This document shows, piece by piece, positions 1 to 8,479 of a DNA stretch of 64,000 nucleotides (its first letter is position 1; each line of letters begins with the position of its first letter). This stretch comes from Verrucomicrobiota bacterium (GTDB lineage Bacteria > Verrucomicrobiota > Verrucomicrobiia > Verrucomicrobiales > Akkermansiaceae): positions 31,175-95,174 of the forward strand of contig JAPLUI010000227.1 in the NCBI GenBank assembly GCA_026397725.1. Reading direction: 5' to 3'. A program made the translations under genes and the position numbers. The notes below the pieces were generated by a model, which was given only the letters and a program-made list of their open reading frames with translations, was not told the DNA's origin and searched no databases.

Positions 1-492
1 GGCGATCTCGTCCCACTTTTCGGGGAATTGCTCGTGCGTGCAATAAAAGGTGCGGGCCTTGGCGGCGGGATCGTTTCGCACCGGCTTGACGCGGGTGTCG
101 TAGATGGCGAATTCCTCGAAATCCGATAGCACCGAGAGCGGCATCTTGGCGGACCACGCATAACGGCGGAGCTGGTAGGCGGGATCGACGTCGGACTTGA
201 GGTTGACGACGGGCTTTTTTGCTTCGAGGAAGAATTTGCGCTGGCCGTGCAGGGTGAAGGCGTAGTCCGGGGCCTTCACATGCAAGCCGACGCGGAGGGC
301 GTCCTCGTGGATGACGTCGCGGTATTGCGGAGCAAGGCCCTGGGTGTTGTCCATGTCCCAGCCGAGGGCGGCGAAGAACGGATCGAGGAATTCCTTGCGG
401 AGCTGCGCCTCGTTGTAATTTCCAGAGCGGAATTGGTCGCTGTGGTCGGCGAAGGTTTCGCAGAGTTTGAGGACGGCATCGGGAGCGGGCAT
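1..492 (-). CDS. Type IIG restriction-modification enzyme, N-terminal part (cut by window edge)
   Basis: Reading the minus strand from ATG at 492 gives 164 open codons that run off the window at base 1. The protein begins MPAPDAVLKLC and contains YNEAQLRKEFLDPFF, ALGW, then PDYAF followed about 13 residues later by FFLEAKKP, then QLRRYAWSAKMPLSVLSDF and EFAIYD. This is the N-terminal nuclease region of Eco57I-like single-chain restriction-methyltransferases. The PD...EAK residues fit a PD-(D/E)XK nuclease site. In this family the N6-adenine methyltransferase and target-recognition domains follow, and they would lie outside the window. The start is chosen because family homology begins within a few residues of it. 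The gap to the waaA stop is 77 bp. The enzyme would protect against foreign DNA. Whether the rest is intact cannot be seen. Confidence 0.8.
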   Translation of the reverse strand, partial: MPAPDAVLKLCETFADHSDQFRSGNYNEAQLRKEFLDPFFAALGWDMDNTQGLAPQYRDVIHEDALRVGLHVKAPDYAFTLHGQRKFFLEAKKPVVNLKSDVDPAYQLRRYAWSAKMPLSVLSDFEEFAIYDTRVKPVRNDPAAKARTFYCTHEQFPEKWDEIA

Positions 493-569
493 GGGGGGGG
501 GAGCGGCTAGCAGTGTGAGTAGCCGAAACATCGTCCCGATGCCAGCCAAAATGCCCGTGTGGAGCCGGA

Positions 570-1895
570 TCAGGTGCCGCCCAACAGTTCCACGATGCGC
601 CGGGTGGCGCCGTGGTGGCGCAGGAGCAGGGCGGTGGCGCGGGTGGTGGCGGGGTTAGATTCGGCGGGATCGAGGGCGCGAAGGATGGCCGCACTCAAGG
701 AAGCTTGATCGTGGGCGGTGAAGGCGGCGTTTTCGGTTAGAAGGCGGGTGGCGAGGGGCTCGAAGTTTTCCATGTGGGGGCCGAAGATCACGGGCTTGCC
801 GGCGAGGATTGCCTCGCACGGGTTTTGGCCGCCGGTGGCGAGGAAACTCTTGCCGATGATCACCACGTCGGCGTGGGCCGTCCAATCGCGGAGTTCGCCA
901 GTGGTGTCGATGACGAGGCAGGCGGTAGGTGTTAGAGTGGTGACGGAATCACGGGCGGACGGCCCGTGCCCCTCTTGGCCCGCATCGCAGGCGGAGCGGA
1001 AGACGACCTCGAAGCCGTTGCGTTCGAGATCTGCTTTGACTTGGTCACGACGTTCGGCGTGGCGCGGGACGATAAGGGCAAGGGCGTCGGGCACGGCATT
1101 GCGGATGGCGGTGGCGATCCAGGGTTCTTCGCCGGGATGGGTGCTGGCGGCAAGGATGACCGGGCGGGCGTTACCCAGACCGGTGAGGGCGTCGATGATA
1201 GCTTGAAACTCAGGGCGGCGAGTCGGTGGCTGGCCGCTGCTGGGGTCGATTTTCAGGCTGCCGGTGGCGTGGATTTTTGCGGCGGGGACGCCGAGTTGTT
1301 GCCAGATGGCGGCGTCCTCCGGGTCTTGGATGGCGAGGGCATCGAGCATTCCGAAAACCGGGCGGATCCAGGCGGCGAAGCGTAGATAGCGGGCGGCGGA
1401 ACGCGGGGAAAACCGCGCGTTGACGAGGCTGACAGGAATCTTGCGACGGCGGCAGGCGAGCAGCAGATTCGGCCAGGCCTCGCCTTCGACGAGGATGATC
1501 TGAGCCGGCTCGAAGTGCTTGAGGTAACGGCGGACCATGCCGGGAAAATCCAAGGGTGCGTAGGTGACGCGAAGACCGGGGACCTTGGCCGCAGTGGCCA
1601 CGGCATGACCGGTGGCGGTGCCGGTGGCGAGCACAAAGCGGCGGTGCGGCTCGGTGCTGCGCCATTCGCGGATGAGTTTGAGGGCGAGCATGGCTTCGCC
1701 AACGCTGACGGCGTGGAGGTGGACGGCACTGCGTGGTTCGTTTTCGAGCGCGACGGAATAGCGGGCGGCACGCTCGCCCAGGCGGGTACCGAAGCCACCG
1801 CGGCGCAGCATTTTCACCAGCCAACCGGGAAACGCCGCCATGAATAGCAGCGGCAGCAGCAGCCGGTAGATCGCAAGCCCTAAGATCAATCGCAT
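570..1895 (-). CDS. waaA: 3-deoxy-D-manno-octulosonic acid (Kdo) transferase
   Basis: About 441 aa, the usual GT30 family length. It transfers Kdo from CMP-Kdo to lipid A precursor at the inner membrane, so the organism makes a Gram-negative outer membrane. Residues 1-25 (MRLILGLAIYRLLLPLLF) form an N-terminal membrane anchor. Family signatures include HAVSVGEAMLA near residue 60, LVEGEAWPNL near 135, VNARFS near 150 and the C-terminal donor-site region GGQNPCEAILAGKPVIFGP near 360. I chose ATG 1895 over an upstream in-frame ATG at 1979 because the anchor starts there and the longer version would overlap rsmD. It lies 11 bp downstream of the rsmD stop, so the two are probably co-transcribed. 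Confidence 0.93.
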   Translation of the reverse strand: MRLILGLAIYRLLLPLLFMAAFPGWLVKMLRRGGFGTRLGERAARYSVALENEPRSAVHLHAVSVGEAMLALKLIREWRSTEPHRRFVLATGTATGHAVATAAKVPGLRVTYAPLDFPGMVRRYLKHFEPAQIILVEGEAWPNLLLACRRRKIPVSLVNARFSPRSAARYLRFAAWIRPVFGMLDALAIQDPEDAAIWQQLGVPAAKIHATGSLKIDPSSGQPPTRRPEFQAIIDALTGLGNARPVILAASTHPGEEPWIATAIRNAVPDALALIVPRHAERRDQVKADLERNGFEVVFRSACDAGQEGHGPSARDSVTTLTPTACLVIDTTGELRDWTAHADVVIIGKSFLATGGQNPCEAILAGKPVIFGPHMENFEPLATRLLTENAAFTAHDQASLSAAILRALDPAESNPATTRATALLLRHHGATRRIVELLGGT

Positions 1896-1906
1896 CGCGG
1901 CTGAGC

Positions 1907-2464
1907 TTAGGCGCAACTGCCGGGGGCGTAAAGCAGGATGGCACTGCCGCCGTATTCCCGGCGCTCCACCAGTGACCACCCGGCGCCAGTCGGGCTTGGC
2001 TGGTGAGCGGCCACTTCCGCAATGAACCAGCCATCAGGAGCCAGCCGGGGGCGCAGCAGTGCGCCGGCCAGCAGGCTGCCGATGGCGTCGTGATCACCAG
2101 CGTGTTTCAAATATGGGGGGTCAGCGAAAATCAGATCGTAAATGGCGGCATCCCGCCGGAGAAAGGCCGTGACATCCGCCCGGACGACGCGTCCCCCAAG
2201 CAGCCGTGATTTGGTTAGGTTTTCGGTGATGACCTGGGCGGCCTGGCGGTGCTCGTCCACGAAAACGCAGGAGGTCGCGCCCCGGCTGAGTGCTTCCAGG
2301 CCGAGCGCGCCCGACCCTGCGAACAGATCGAGGGCGCGGGCGTTCCCAACCCGCTCGCCAAGGATTGAGAACAGCGCCTGGCGGACGAAATCCGTGGTCG
2401 GGCGTGCTACGGCAGACGGAACCTTGATGGCCAGCCGCCCGGCCTGGCCGGCGATGATGCGCAT
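1907..2464 (-). CDS. rsmD: 16S rRNA (guanine(966)-N2)-methyltransferase
   Basis: A 185-aa Rossmann-fold methyltransferase of normal RsmD length. Visible motifs are MRIIAGQAGRL at the start, RPTTDFVRQALFSIL (family signature), DLFAGSGALGLEALSRGA (SAM-binding motif I, about residues 45-62), FVDEH and ADPPY (catalytic motif IV, about residues 115-119). It methylates G966 of 16S rRNA during 30S assembly. It ends just upstream of waaA on the same strand. In many bacteria rsmD lies next to coaD, but no coaD is present here. Confidence 0.93.
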   Translation of the reverse strand: MRIIAGQAGRLAIKVPSAVARPTTDFVRQALFSILGERVGNARALDLFAGSGALGLEALSRGATSCVFVDEHRQAAQVITENLTKSRLLGGRVVRADVTAFLRRDAAIYDLIFADPPYLKHAGDHDAIGSLLAGALLRPRLAPDGWFIAEVAAHQPSPTGAGWSLVERREYGGSAILLYAPGSCA

Positions 2465-2498
2465 GGGAGAGTTTCAGTGTTCGGTTATCAGGGAGGAA

Positions 2499-2533
2499 GA
2501 TCGGTCGGATCGGTCGGATCGGACCGATCCGAC
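2499..2533. repeat. GATCGGTCG direct repeats ending in a perfect palindrome
   Basis: Two and a half copies of the 9-mer GATCGGTCG (2499-2507, 2508-2516, then 2517-2522) run into an inverted repeat with 10-nt arms and a one-base centre. The arms are GTCGGATCGG at 2513-2522 and CCGATCCGAC at 2524-2533. It lies in the 98-bp gap between the membrane protein gene and rsmD, both on the minus strand. No T-run follows, so a terminator is not obvious. A protein-binding site or REP-like relic is possible. Confidence 0.5.
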
Positions 2534-2562
2534 TGATTCGGGTCGCAAAGTCACTGGCGCCT

Positions 2563-4179
2563 TCACGGGAGTGGCACGATGGGTCCGTTGTGGCCGAGCC
2601 GAAGTTGGAGGTCACTGAGGTTGCCAAATGCCTCGAGGTCAAAGGCGACCCGTTGGGGGGTGCTCATGGGTGTTAGAGAGGGTGTTGCACCGGGGTCGGG
2701 AAACAGCCGCCGGATCATGCCGATGGCGGTTTCGGGTGCGGCGACGAGGCGGACAATCCCCGCCGCACTGCCATCGGCAAGCAGCGTGGCGTTGCCAAGT
2801 AGCGAGAACTCATCGCCGACGACGCGGGCATCCACGCAGGAAAGGGTGCCGCCGCGCAGGGCGAAGTGGCAACTGCCGCTGTCGAAGACGGCATGCTGCT
2901 CGCCATGTTTGATGGCAATGGAGGAGGCTTCGGTGAACAAATCGCCCTGCCAGGTGGCGGGTGCCAGAAGCAGCCCGTGGCATCGTCCGTTGGCGACGAG
3001 CTGCGCCGCCTTGACCTCGCCCCCGCCGGCCAGCGCAAGTGGGGTGGGAGTTTGCCTGGGGCATTGGATTTCGAGTTGCATCGGCAAACCGCCGAGCAAG
3101 GCGAGTTGGCCGGCCAAGTGGAATTTGACTCCCTCGATTGAAACTTCCACCGGGTTGAGAGAAAGCACCGGTGCCTGCCATGCCAGTGAGGCTTGAAAAT
3201 CGGCGAGCAAGGTCTTGCCGTGAGCACTGAGGCTGGCCATGCTCAACGATGACAGAACCGCCGCCCCAGACACGGGAATGTCACTGGCTAGATCGGCGAT
3301 TTCAACCAAGGGAATCGCGGAATCGGTGGACACCAGCAGGAACGAGGCATGCCGGACGCGAACCCATCCGGGGGGCAGGGGCGGTCCTGCCGCCGGTACC
3401 ACAGACATGGCGGGCGGAGGCAGCGTGGCAGGCTGCGGCGGCTGGGGCGGCGGAGCTAACGGAGCTAACGGAGCTAACGGAGCTAACGGAGCTAACGGAG
3501 CTAACGGAGCTAACGGAGTCGGCGGAGTCGGCGTGCCTGGCGTGCCTGGCGTGCCTGGCGTGGCTGGCGTGGCTGGCGTGGCTGGCGTGCCTGGCGTGCC
3601 TGGCGTGCCTGGCGTGGCTGGCGGAGTTGGACCCACAGGCGTTGGCGGGTGTTGGGGCGGCGAGGGAATGACTGGTAGGGATGATTTCCGGGATGCAGGC
3701 TCGGCAGCGATGAGCGGCGTGGATGCTGGCGCGGCGGAGAGCGGCACGGTGGGCACCGCCGCTTGCTTGGCAAGGTGCGACATCATCTGGACCGAAAGGA
3801 CGAGGCGAGGCGACTCGAGGTCCACCGCACGCACATGATAGTTTCCGCGGAACCAGGAACTCCACACCGGGGTGAGTCGCAATGAGCCGATGTGGAGCAT
3901 GGGTTCCGCAATGAAGGGGCGCAACTCAGGGGCTTGAGAGACCTCGATTTCACGCAACGTGAAACCGTTCCACGGTGACCATGAGGCACCGCCAAGGTGG
4001 ATCTTGAACCCGCTATGTTGGTGGATTTTCGCAGCAATCCAGTTGCAGCCCCACGGACTGGCGAGCCAGAGATTGCTCAAGGCGAAACCGAGTGCCGGCA
4101 GCACACAGAGCAGCAGAACCCATCGCCTCCAGTGCCTGAAGCCGCAGCGTTTTCCGTTTGACGGGGCGGCCGGATCCAT
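2563..4179 (-). CDS. Membrane-anchored protein with Pro-rich tandem repeats, function unknown
   Basis: A 538-aa protein. Residues 17-40 (WRRWVLLLCVLPALGFALSNLWL) form one N-terminal membrane anchor. Residues about 45-130 look like an AsmA-type beta segment (HSGFKIHLGGASWSPWNG, then LESPRLVLSV). Residues about 185-245 are a low-complexity Pro-rich linker of TPGTP/ATP triplets followed by seven LAP triplets. The rest is rich in beta-strand pattern (LAGQLALLGGLPMQLEIQCP), as in AsmA/TamB-like envelope proteins. I do not recognise a specific family, so the AsmA resemblance is inference from pattern. It starts 12 bp after the stop of the upstream secreted-protein gene, so they are likely one operon. 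The linker is built from 9-nt tandem repeats and may vary in length between strains. Confidence 0.7.
   Translation of the reverse strand: MDPAAPSNGKRCGFRHWRRWVLLLCVLPALGFALSNLWLASPWGCNWIAAKIHQHSGFKIHLGGASWSPWNGFTLREIEVSQAPELRPFIAEPMLHIGSLRLTPVWSSWFRGNYHVRAVDLESPRLVLSVQMMSHLAKQAAVPTVPLSAAPASTPLIAAEPASRKSSLPVIPSPPQHPPTPVGPTPPATPGTPGTPGTPATPATPATPGTPGTPGTPTPPTPLAPLAPLAPLAPLAPLAPLAPPPQPPQPATLPPPAMSVVPAAGPPLPPGWVRVRHASFLLVSTDSAIPLVEIADLASDIPVSGAAVLSSLSMASLSAHGKTLLADFQASLAWQAPVLSLNPVEVSIEGVKFHLAGQLALLGGLPMQLEIQCPRQTPTPLALAGGGEVKAAQLVANGRCHGLLLAPATWQGDLFTEASSIAIKHGEQHAVFDSGSCHFALRGGTLSCVDARVVGDEFSLLGNATLLADGSAAGIVRLVAAPETAIGMIRRLFPDPGATPSLTPMSTPQRVAFDLEAFGNLSDLQLRLGHNGPIVPLP
3452..3621. repeat. In-frame 9-nt minisatellites inside a coding sequence
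   Basis: Seven perfect copies of GGAGCTAAC (3452-3514) are followed, after two partial GGAGTCGGC copies, by ten copies of CGTGCCTGG or CGTGGCTGG in the order 3+3+3+1 (3532-3621). Read on the minus strand they encode Leu-Ala-Pro and Thr-Pro-Gly / Thr-Pro-Ala triplets. Because the unit is 9 nt, slippage would change linker length without breaking the frame. Confidence 0.9.
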
Positions 4180-4191
4180 GGCACCTGGGTC

Positions 4192-4992
4192 TTAGCGTTT
4201 GGTCGCTGGCTTGGCAGTGGGTTTGGGCTTGGGCTTGGTTGCCGGAGTGGTCTCGGGTTGCTCTGCAGGCTTGGCTTTGGGTATGGGTGGTTTCAAATGT
4301 CCGGCCTTGCCGAGCAGAAAGCGGATCACCAGGCTCTTGTCCACCATGCGGGAGCCCTCGATCGGAACTTCCTGAAAGCGATAAACCACGAGACCGTATT
4401 TGTTGCCGTCCATGCGTCCCAGGGCGAGGTTCTCCTTGGTCTTGCTAAGGGTCGTTTCCTCTTCAAATTTCCATTCGAAGCCGGTCCAGGCACCGAGGAT
4501 GCTGTCGGCATCCGCCTTGATGTCATCCAGGCGCTTGAGGTCACCGTTTGGCGAGCGGAAGACATCATCCTTGGCGTGAAAGCGGAGGAGGGAAACAATG
4601 CCGGCCTCGCCAGTGGCGGCGAGGATCCACGCTCCGCCAAGGGTCTCACGGAGCTGCAGCTCCACATTTTCAGTGGGCTTGAATTCCCGCTTGGCCCAGA
4701 GCTTGCGATACTCATCGTATTCTTCCTTGGTGAGGCCGAGTTTCTCGTGAAATGGCAGGGGCACATAGGGTTTGGATTCGGCGCTGTAGGCCTCGAACCA
4801 TTTCGGGTCGAGGTGGGCTGCAGTCCTGACTTTGGCGAGGTATTTGTCGATCTCCGGCGGTGGCAGCACGATGCCCACCTGGGCGGCCACCGGAATGTCC
4901 TTCTCCAGCAAGCCGGCGAAAATCCTGGGGGTTTCTGCCGCCGTGACGCTTGAAACAAGAGCGGTGGCCAAAAGAGGAATATGGAATTTCAT
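4192..4992 (-). CDS. Secreted protein of unknown function with Lys/Pro-rich tail
   Basis: The 266-aa protein starts at ATG 4992, because MKFHIPLLATALVSSVTAAE is a clear signal peptide with cleavage expected after TAA or TAAE. Longer in-frame starts upstream would only add basic, non-homologous sequence. The mature region is mixed alpha/beta with no motif I recognise. The last about 30 residues are low complexity (AEQPETT, KPKPKPTAKPATKR) and could bind acidic surfaces or nucleic acid. It lies between a membrane alkaline-phosphatase-superfamily gene (73 bp upstream) and the Pro-rich membrane protein (12 bp downstream), all on the minus strand. This suggests an envelope function, but no reaction can be assigned. 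Confidence 0.65.
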   Translation of the reverse strand: MKFHIPLLATALVSSVTAAETPRIFAGLLEKDIPVAAQVGIVLPPPEIDKYLAKVRTAAHLDPKWFEAYSAESKPYVPLPFHEKLGLTKEEYDEYRKLWAKREFKPTENVELQLRETLGGAWILAATGEAGIVSLLRFHAKDDVFRSPNGDLKRLDDIKADADSILGAWTGFEWKFEEETTLSKTKENLALGRMDGNKYGLVVYRFQEVPIEGSRMVDKSLVIRFLLGKAGHLKPPIPKAKPAEQPETTPATKPKPKPTAKPATKR

Positions 4993-5065
4993 GAAGTGAG
5001 GGTCGGGAACGGGGAAGATCGCCGGGATGCAGTGGAATTCAAGCCGCAATGCGCGGGGAAGACAA

Positions 5066-7300
5066 TTATTGAGGCTCGCCCGAGGGAAAGATGCCTGCGA
5101 TGGAGGTCTCCAGGTGCTCATCGATCCAGCGTTCCAAAGCCGCCCGCAATGGGGCGAGGACTTCAGGATGGGTTGCGGCAAGGTCGTGTTCACCGTGCGG
5201 ATCCGCCGCCACGTGGAACAGTCCAAAGTGCCGCCCTCCATCGGCGGTGGGGGTGCAGACGAGTTTCCAATCGCGGGTCCGCAGGCAGCGTTGCTTGGCC
5301 TGCACCAGGCGTTCACGGTATTCCTCCTTGAGCACAAATTGATAGTTGAAACCCGGGTCGATGCCGGTCAGTTCATCCATTGGCGGCAACTTCGGGCGCT
5401 CCACCCCCGGCACTTTGAATTGGATGAACGGAAATCCGGTCTCGCCATAAAACGGCCGCCCCACCGGCTGCTCGCCGCCTTGCAACCACGCGGCGAAGCT
5501 TTGGCCTTCCCAGGCAGCGGGCTTCGCCACGCCAAGCCAATCCGCCAGGGTCGGCATCACATCGATCATGCGCACGGATTCCGGAATCACCTGCGGCGCC
5601 ACGCCGGGAAAGTGCATGATCATGGGCACCTGATTGGCCTGGCCCCCGCCGTTGAAAGTGAGGCCATGGCCGAGTGTCACTCCCGCTTCGTAGAGGTCAT
5701 CCCCGTGATCCGCAGTGATGATGATGATCGTGTTGTCCTCCAGACCATTGCGCTTGAGCGACTCCAGCACCCGGCCCACGCAATCGTCAAACTGCCGCGT
5801 GCAGCCGTCGTAGAGCGCGCGGATTTGCGCCACCTCAGGCGGCGGCAGGGCTTTCCATTTGGATTCCAGATCGGTGCCGCCGATGAACGCGTCAATATCA
5901 AAATCCACCCCGGTTTTGTTGCGTCCCCGGTAGGCCGGGTCGCTGAAGAGGCTGCAATACGGTTCCTGGCTGCGATAGGGCAGATGGTTGCAGGAATAGA
6001 ACACATGCCAGAAAAACGGTCGCTGCGCCTTGGCCGCCTTGGCCAGGCGCTCTTCGACCCGCCCGGTGACAACCTGTGGCGTGACAAACTGCGCGAACGA
6101 CTTGAGCTGCGGAAAAATCCGATAGCCGAGCGCATTGTCAAAGAACAAGGGCACGACGAAATGCGCCATCACCACCGCCTGGCTCATGTAGATCTTGAAA
6201 TTATCGAAGGTGGAAACGGAAATGTCCTCGAATCCGAGCGGCACCACTTCATAATAGCCGGCGCACCAATCGCCGATGGCAGCGGTGGCGTAGCCGTGGT
6301 CGCGGAGGATGGTTGCCATCGGCACCACCCGCCGCATGGCCGCGTCCACGGTTTTCCGATCCGGATACATCTGGCGGAGGCCGTGCGTCTGAGGATACTG
6401 CGATGCCATCAGGGACACCCCGGATTCCATGGTCGAAGCGATCGGCGCATAGCAACGCTCGAAACGGACGGAACGCGCCGCCAGCGCGTCAATCAGCGGG
6501 GAAACCCCGGCCGCCGCCGCGCCCTCGGTTCGTGTCGGCCGGTAACCGGCGCAGCCGAGGCGGTCACCGCGCAAGGAATCCGAAGCCAGAATCAGGATGT
6601 TGGGTTGCGTTGGCTTGGAACGCCCGGTGGCAGGACCGCCCTGCGGCCGCGCGGCCAGCACCACGCCCAACCCGGCCACCAAGACCACCGCGCCGCAGGC
6701 CATCCACCCGTACCGCCCGCGACGGTGGGCTTGCCACAGCAACGCAGCCGCCAGCCCAAGCCCGGGCAGCAGGGTGAACAGCACGCAAAACGCCGCCGGC
6801 TTCGCCGCTTCAGGGATGAGGTCCAACATGCGGAAATACCAGTTTCCAAAACTGTCGTCGTTGAGAAAATACGGCCGGGTATCCACCAAGCGCAGCGTGC
6901 AATAGCCCTGCACGAAGGCGGCCAGCACCAAGCCGCGCAAGGCGAGCACCCTGCGGCTCCGGTATTTCGAGCAGGCGGTCCACCACGCCACCACGGGCTG
7001 CAACAGAAACGCGCCGACCAGTGCCAGAATGGCATACGCCAGCACCATTTGCAGATTCTGTCCGATGAGAAACCCGAGATACTGGTCGCGTGCCAACGCG
7101 CTGAACTTGTTCTCCATCCCCCCCCCGGATTGATGCGCCAGTCGCCACAGGGCCGTGCCATATTGGTACGCAAGAAACCCCGCAACTCCCGTCAATACCG
7201 GCAAATAGCGGGCATGCGGACGGGTGCTGCGGGACGTCGTGTCAGGTAGGGCTGGTTCGCTCAACGCGGCGACTCTCGCAGCAGCAGGCAGCGGAATCAA
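5066..7300 (-). CDS. Membrane-anchored alkaline-phosphatase-superfamily (sulfatase-like) hydrolase/transferase
   Basis: A 744-aa protein with about four to five membrane segments in residues 30-230, then a periplasmic sulfatase-fold domain starting at PNILILASDSLRGDRLG (metal-binding Asp, about residues 245-262). ADHGDDLYEAG (about 535) and a later GHG supply further metal ligands. The sulfatase formylglycine motif (C/S-x-P-x-R) is absent. At the equivalent place is ASTMESGVSLM, which offers a Thr or Ser nucleophile. This fits LtaS/EptA-type phosphoglycerol or phosphoethanolamine transferases better than true sulfatases. It begins with TTG at 7300, and TTGA at 7300-7297 overlaps the stop of the upstream gene, which suggests translational coupling. 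The likely role is modification of an envelope lipid or glycan. The substrate is unknown. Confidence 0.75.
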   Translation of the reverse strand: MIPLPAAARVAALSEPALPDTTSRSTRPHARYLPVLTGVAGFLAYQYGTALWRLAHQSGGGMENKFSALARDQYLGFLIGQNLQMVLAYAILALVGAFLLQPVVAWWTACSKYRSRRVLALRGLVLAAFVQGYCTLRLVDTRPYFLNDDSFGNWYFRMLDLIPEAAKPAAFCVLFTLLPGLGLAAALLWQAHRRGRYGWMACGAVVLVAGLGVVLAARPQGGPATGRSKPTQPNILILASDSLRGDRLGCAGYRPTRTEGAAAAGVSPLIDALAARSVRFERCYAPIASTMESGVSLMASQYPQTHGLRQMYPDRKTVDAAMRRVVPMATILRDHGYATAAIGDWCAGYYEVVPLGFEDISVSTFDNFKIYMSQAVVMAHFVVPLFFDNALGYRIFPQLKSFAQFVTPQVVTGRVEERLAKAAKAQRPFFWHVFYSCNHLPYRSQEPYCSLFSDPAYRGRNKTGVDFDIDAFIGGTDLESKWKALPPPEVAQIRALYDGCTRQFDDCVGRVLESLKRNGLEDNTIIIITADHGDDLYEAGVTLGHGLTFNGGGQANQVPMIMHFPGVAPQVIPESVRMIDVMPTLADWLGVAKPAAWEGQSFAAWLQGGEQPVGRPFYGETGFPFIQFKVPGVERPKLPPMDELTGIDPGFNYQFVLKEEYRERLVQAKQRCLRTRDWKLVCTPTADGGRHFGLFHVAADPHGEHDLAATHPEVLAPLRAALERWIDEHLETSIAGIFPSGEPQ

Positions 7301-8400
7301 GAATCAGAATCCGGCGGGTTCACATAAATCCACCGCGCGTTGGCCACCTTGTCGATGATCACGCCGCGCCGCGACTGCATCCCGGGCGGCAACGCGAGTC
7401 GCAGAATCACCGCCACCTGGCGAGTATCATTTCCCTGAATCATCGCCAGCAACGCAGCCGCCACGGGTCCGTCCTTGGCCGCATAGCCGAAAAGCGTTTC
7501 CTCACTGTCGGGAGCCGTCAGACGAAATGAAACCCAGCGATTTGAGTTGGCAAACTCATGGCTGAAAAAATGGTCCTCCTCGACGAACACCCGGAAATCC
7601 ATGGTCCCCTGCGGACGTTGCAGGGCGTAGTTGTCCCAGTTCATCGGTTGGTAGGTCACGGCCGTTTCCCAATCCACCAGGATCTTCCCGGAGACCTCAT
7701 GTTCCACCAGGATATTCTTGGTGCGGCCGTCTCCCAGCACCACCGCGAACGCCCAGAAATCGCTCGTGCTCTCCAACGCCGCTCCTTGGACATCCAGCAC
7801 CTGGCGGAAACCCAGCGGCTGCGGCGGGCGCTGCCCATAGAATTGGTCCATCAAGGGCCGGACCCTGGCGGGATGGCGCACCAAGGGCAACATCGTCTTG
7901 AGCGAGGTCGCTTCACAAAAGGTCTTCACCATTTCCTCCATGCGCTCGAACATCTGTTCCAGTTCCCGTTCACTCGCGACGCTTGCATTCGCCATCACCG
8001 CCGCTTGCTGGTGCTCCTCCCCCACTTGCTTGTCCGCCCGCCGGATGTGGCTGACCGACCACCCGACCGCGCCGGCGAGCAGCAAGCCCACCAAGGCAAA
8101 CCAACCCCACGGCAGCGGACTGCGCTCGGCAGCGGACTTGTCCCAATTCGCTTCCGCCGCGAGCAGGCTTGCCACCTCCGTTTCAATCAGCGCATCCAAC
8201 CCCGGTTCATGGGTGCGGCGGCTGTCCAAGTCCTCCGTGTTTGGCATCTCCAGGCGTGCTGCCGGGGCCAGTCGGCTGTCCCGGTTCTCGGGAATCAAGC
8301 GCACCGGCTGAGCCTCCTCACCCAGCCGGACCACCTGCGGCTTCTCCGCCGGATGGTTATCCACCGTCCTCAATTCGATTGGTTTCCTCTCTCGCGCCAT
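7297..8400 (-). CDS. Single-pass membrane protein of unknown function
   Basis: The 367-aa protein starts at ATG 8400 (MARERKPIELR), 58-80 bp from a divergent gene. Residues 1-95 are polar and probably cytoplasmic. Residues about 100-121 (WGWFALVGLLLAGAVGWSV) form one membrane helix. A short coiled-coil-prone stretch follows (EEHQQAA to ERMEEMVKTF). The C-terminal about 220 residues are an extracytoplasmic alpha/beta domain with an Ile/Val-rich end (VAVILRLALPPGMQ, GVIIDKVANARW). I do not recognise the family. Its stop overlaps the start of the following alkaline-phosphatase-superfamily gene by 4 nt, so it is probably an accessory protein of that enzyme (inference from coupling only). Confidence 0.65.
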   Translation of the reverse strand: MARERKPIELRTVDNHPAEKPQVVRLGEEAQPVRLIPENRDSRLAPAARLEMPNTEDLDSRRTHEPGLDALIETEVASLLAAEANWDKSAAERSPLPWGWFALVGLLLAGAVGWSVSHIRRADKQVGEEHQQAAVMANASVASERELEQMFERMEEMVKTFCEATSLKTMLPLVRHPARVRPLMDQFYGQRPPQPLGFRQVLDVQGAALESTSDFWAFAVVLGDGRTKNILVEHEVSGKILVDWETAVTYQPMNWDNYALQRPQGTMDFRVFVEEDHFFSHEFANSNRWVSFRLTAPDSEETLFGYAAKDGPVAAALLAMIQGNDTRQVAVILRLALPPGMQSRRGVIIDKVANARWIYVNPPDSDS

Positions 8401-8479
8401 GCCCGGAGGACAAATAAACCTAAAAAGTCCATCGACGCAATGCCACAATCATCTTAAAATGCGTGCCGAGACCCTCGCC
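8401..8479. promoter_or_regulatory. Divergent promoter region
   Basis: A short AT-richer gap between a minus-strand operon (start 8400) and a plus-strand glycosyltransferase gene (start 8459 or 8480). It must hold promoters for both directions. No convincing -35/-10 pair or operator could be fixed by eye. Confidence 0.45.

Noticed and set aside
3239..3838. Gly/Ala/Asn-rich open frame (GANGANGAN) on the plus strand
   Set aside because: It is the antisense reading of the 9-nt repeats in the minus-strand membrane protein gene.
5066..7300. True arylsulfatase
   Set aside because: The C/S-x-P-x-R formylglycine motif is absent; a Thr/Ser nucleophile region is present instead.
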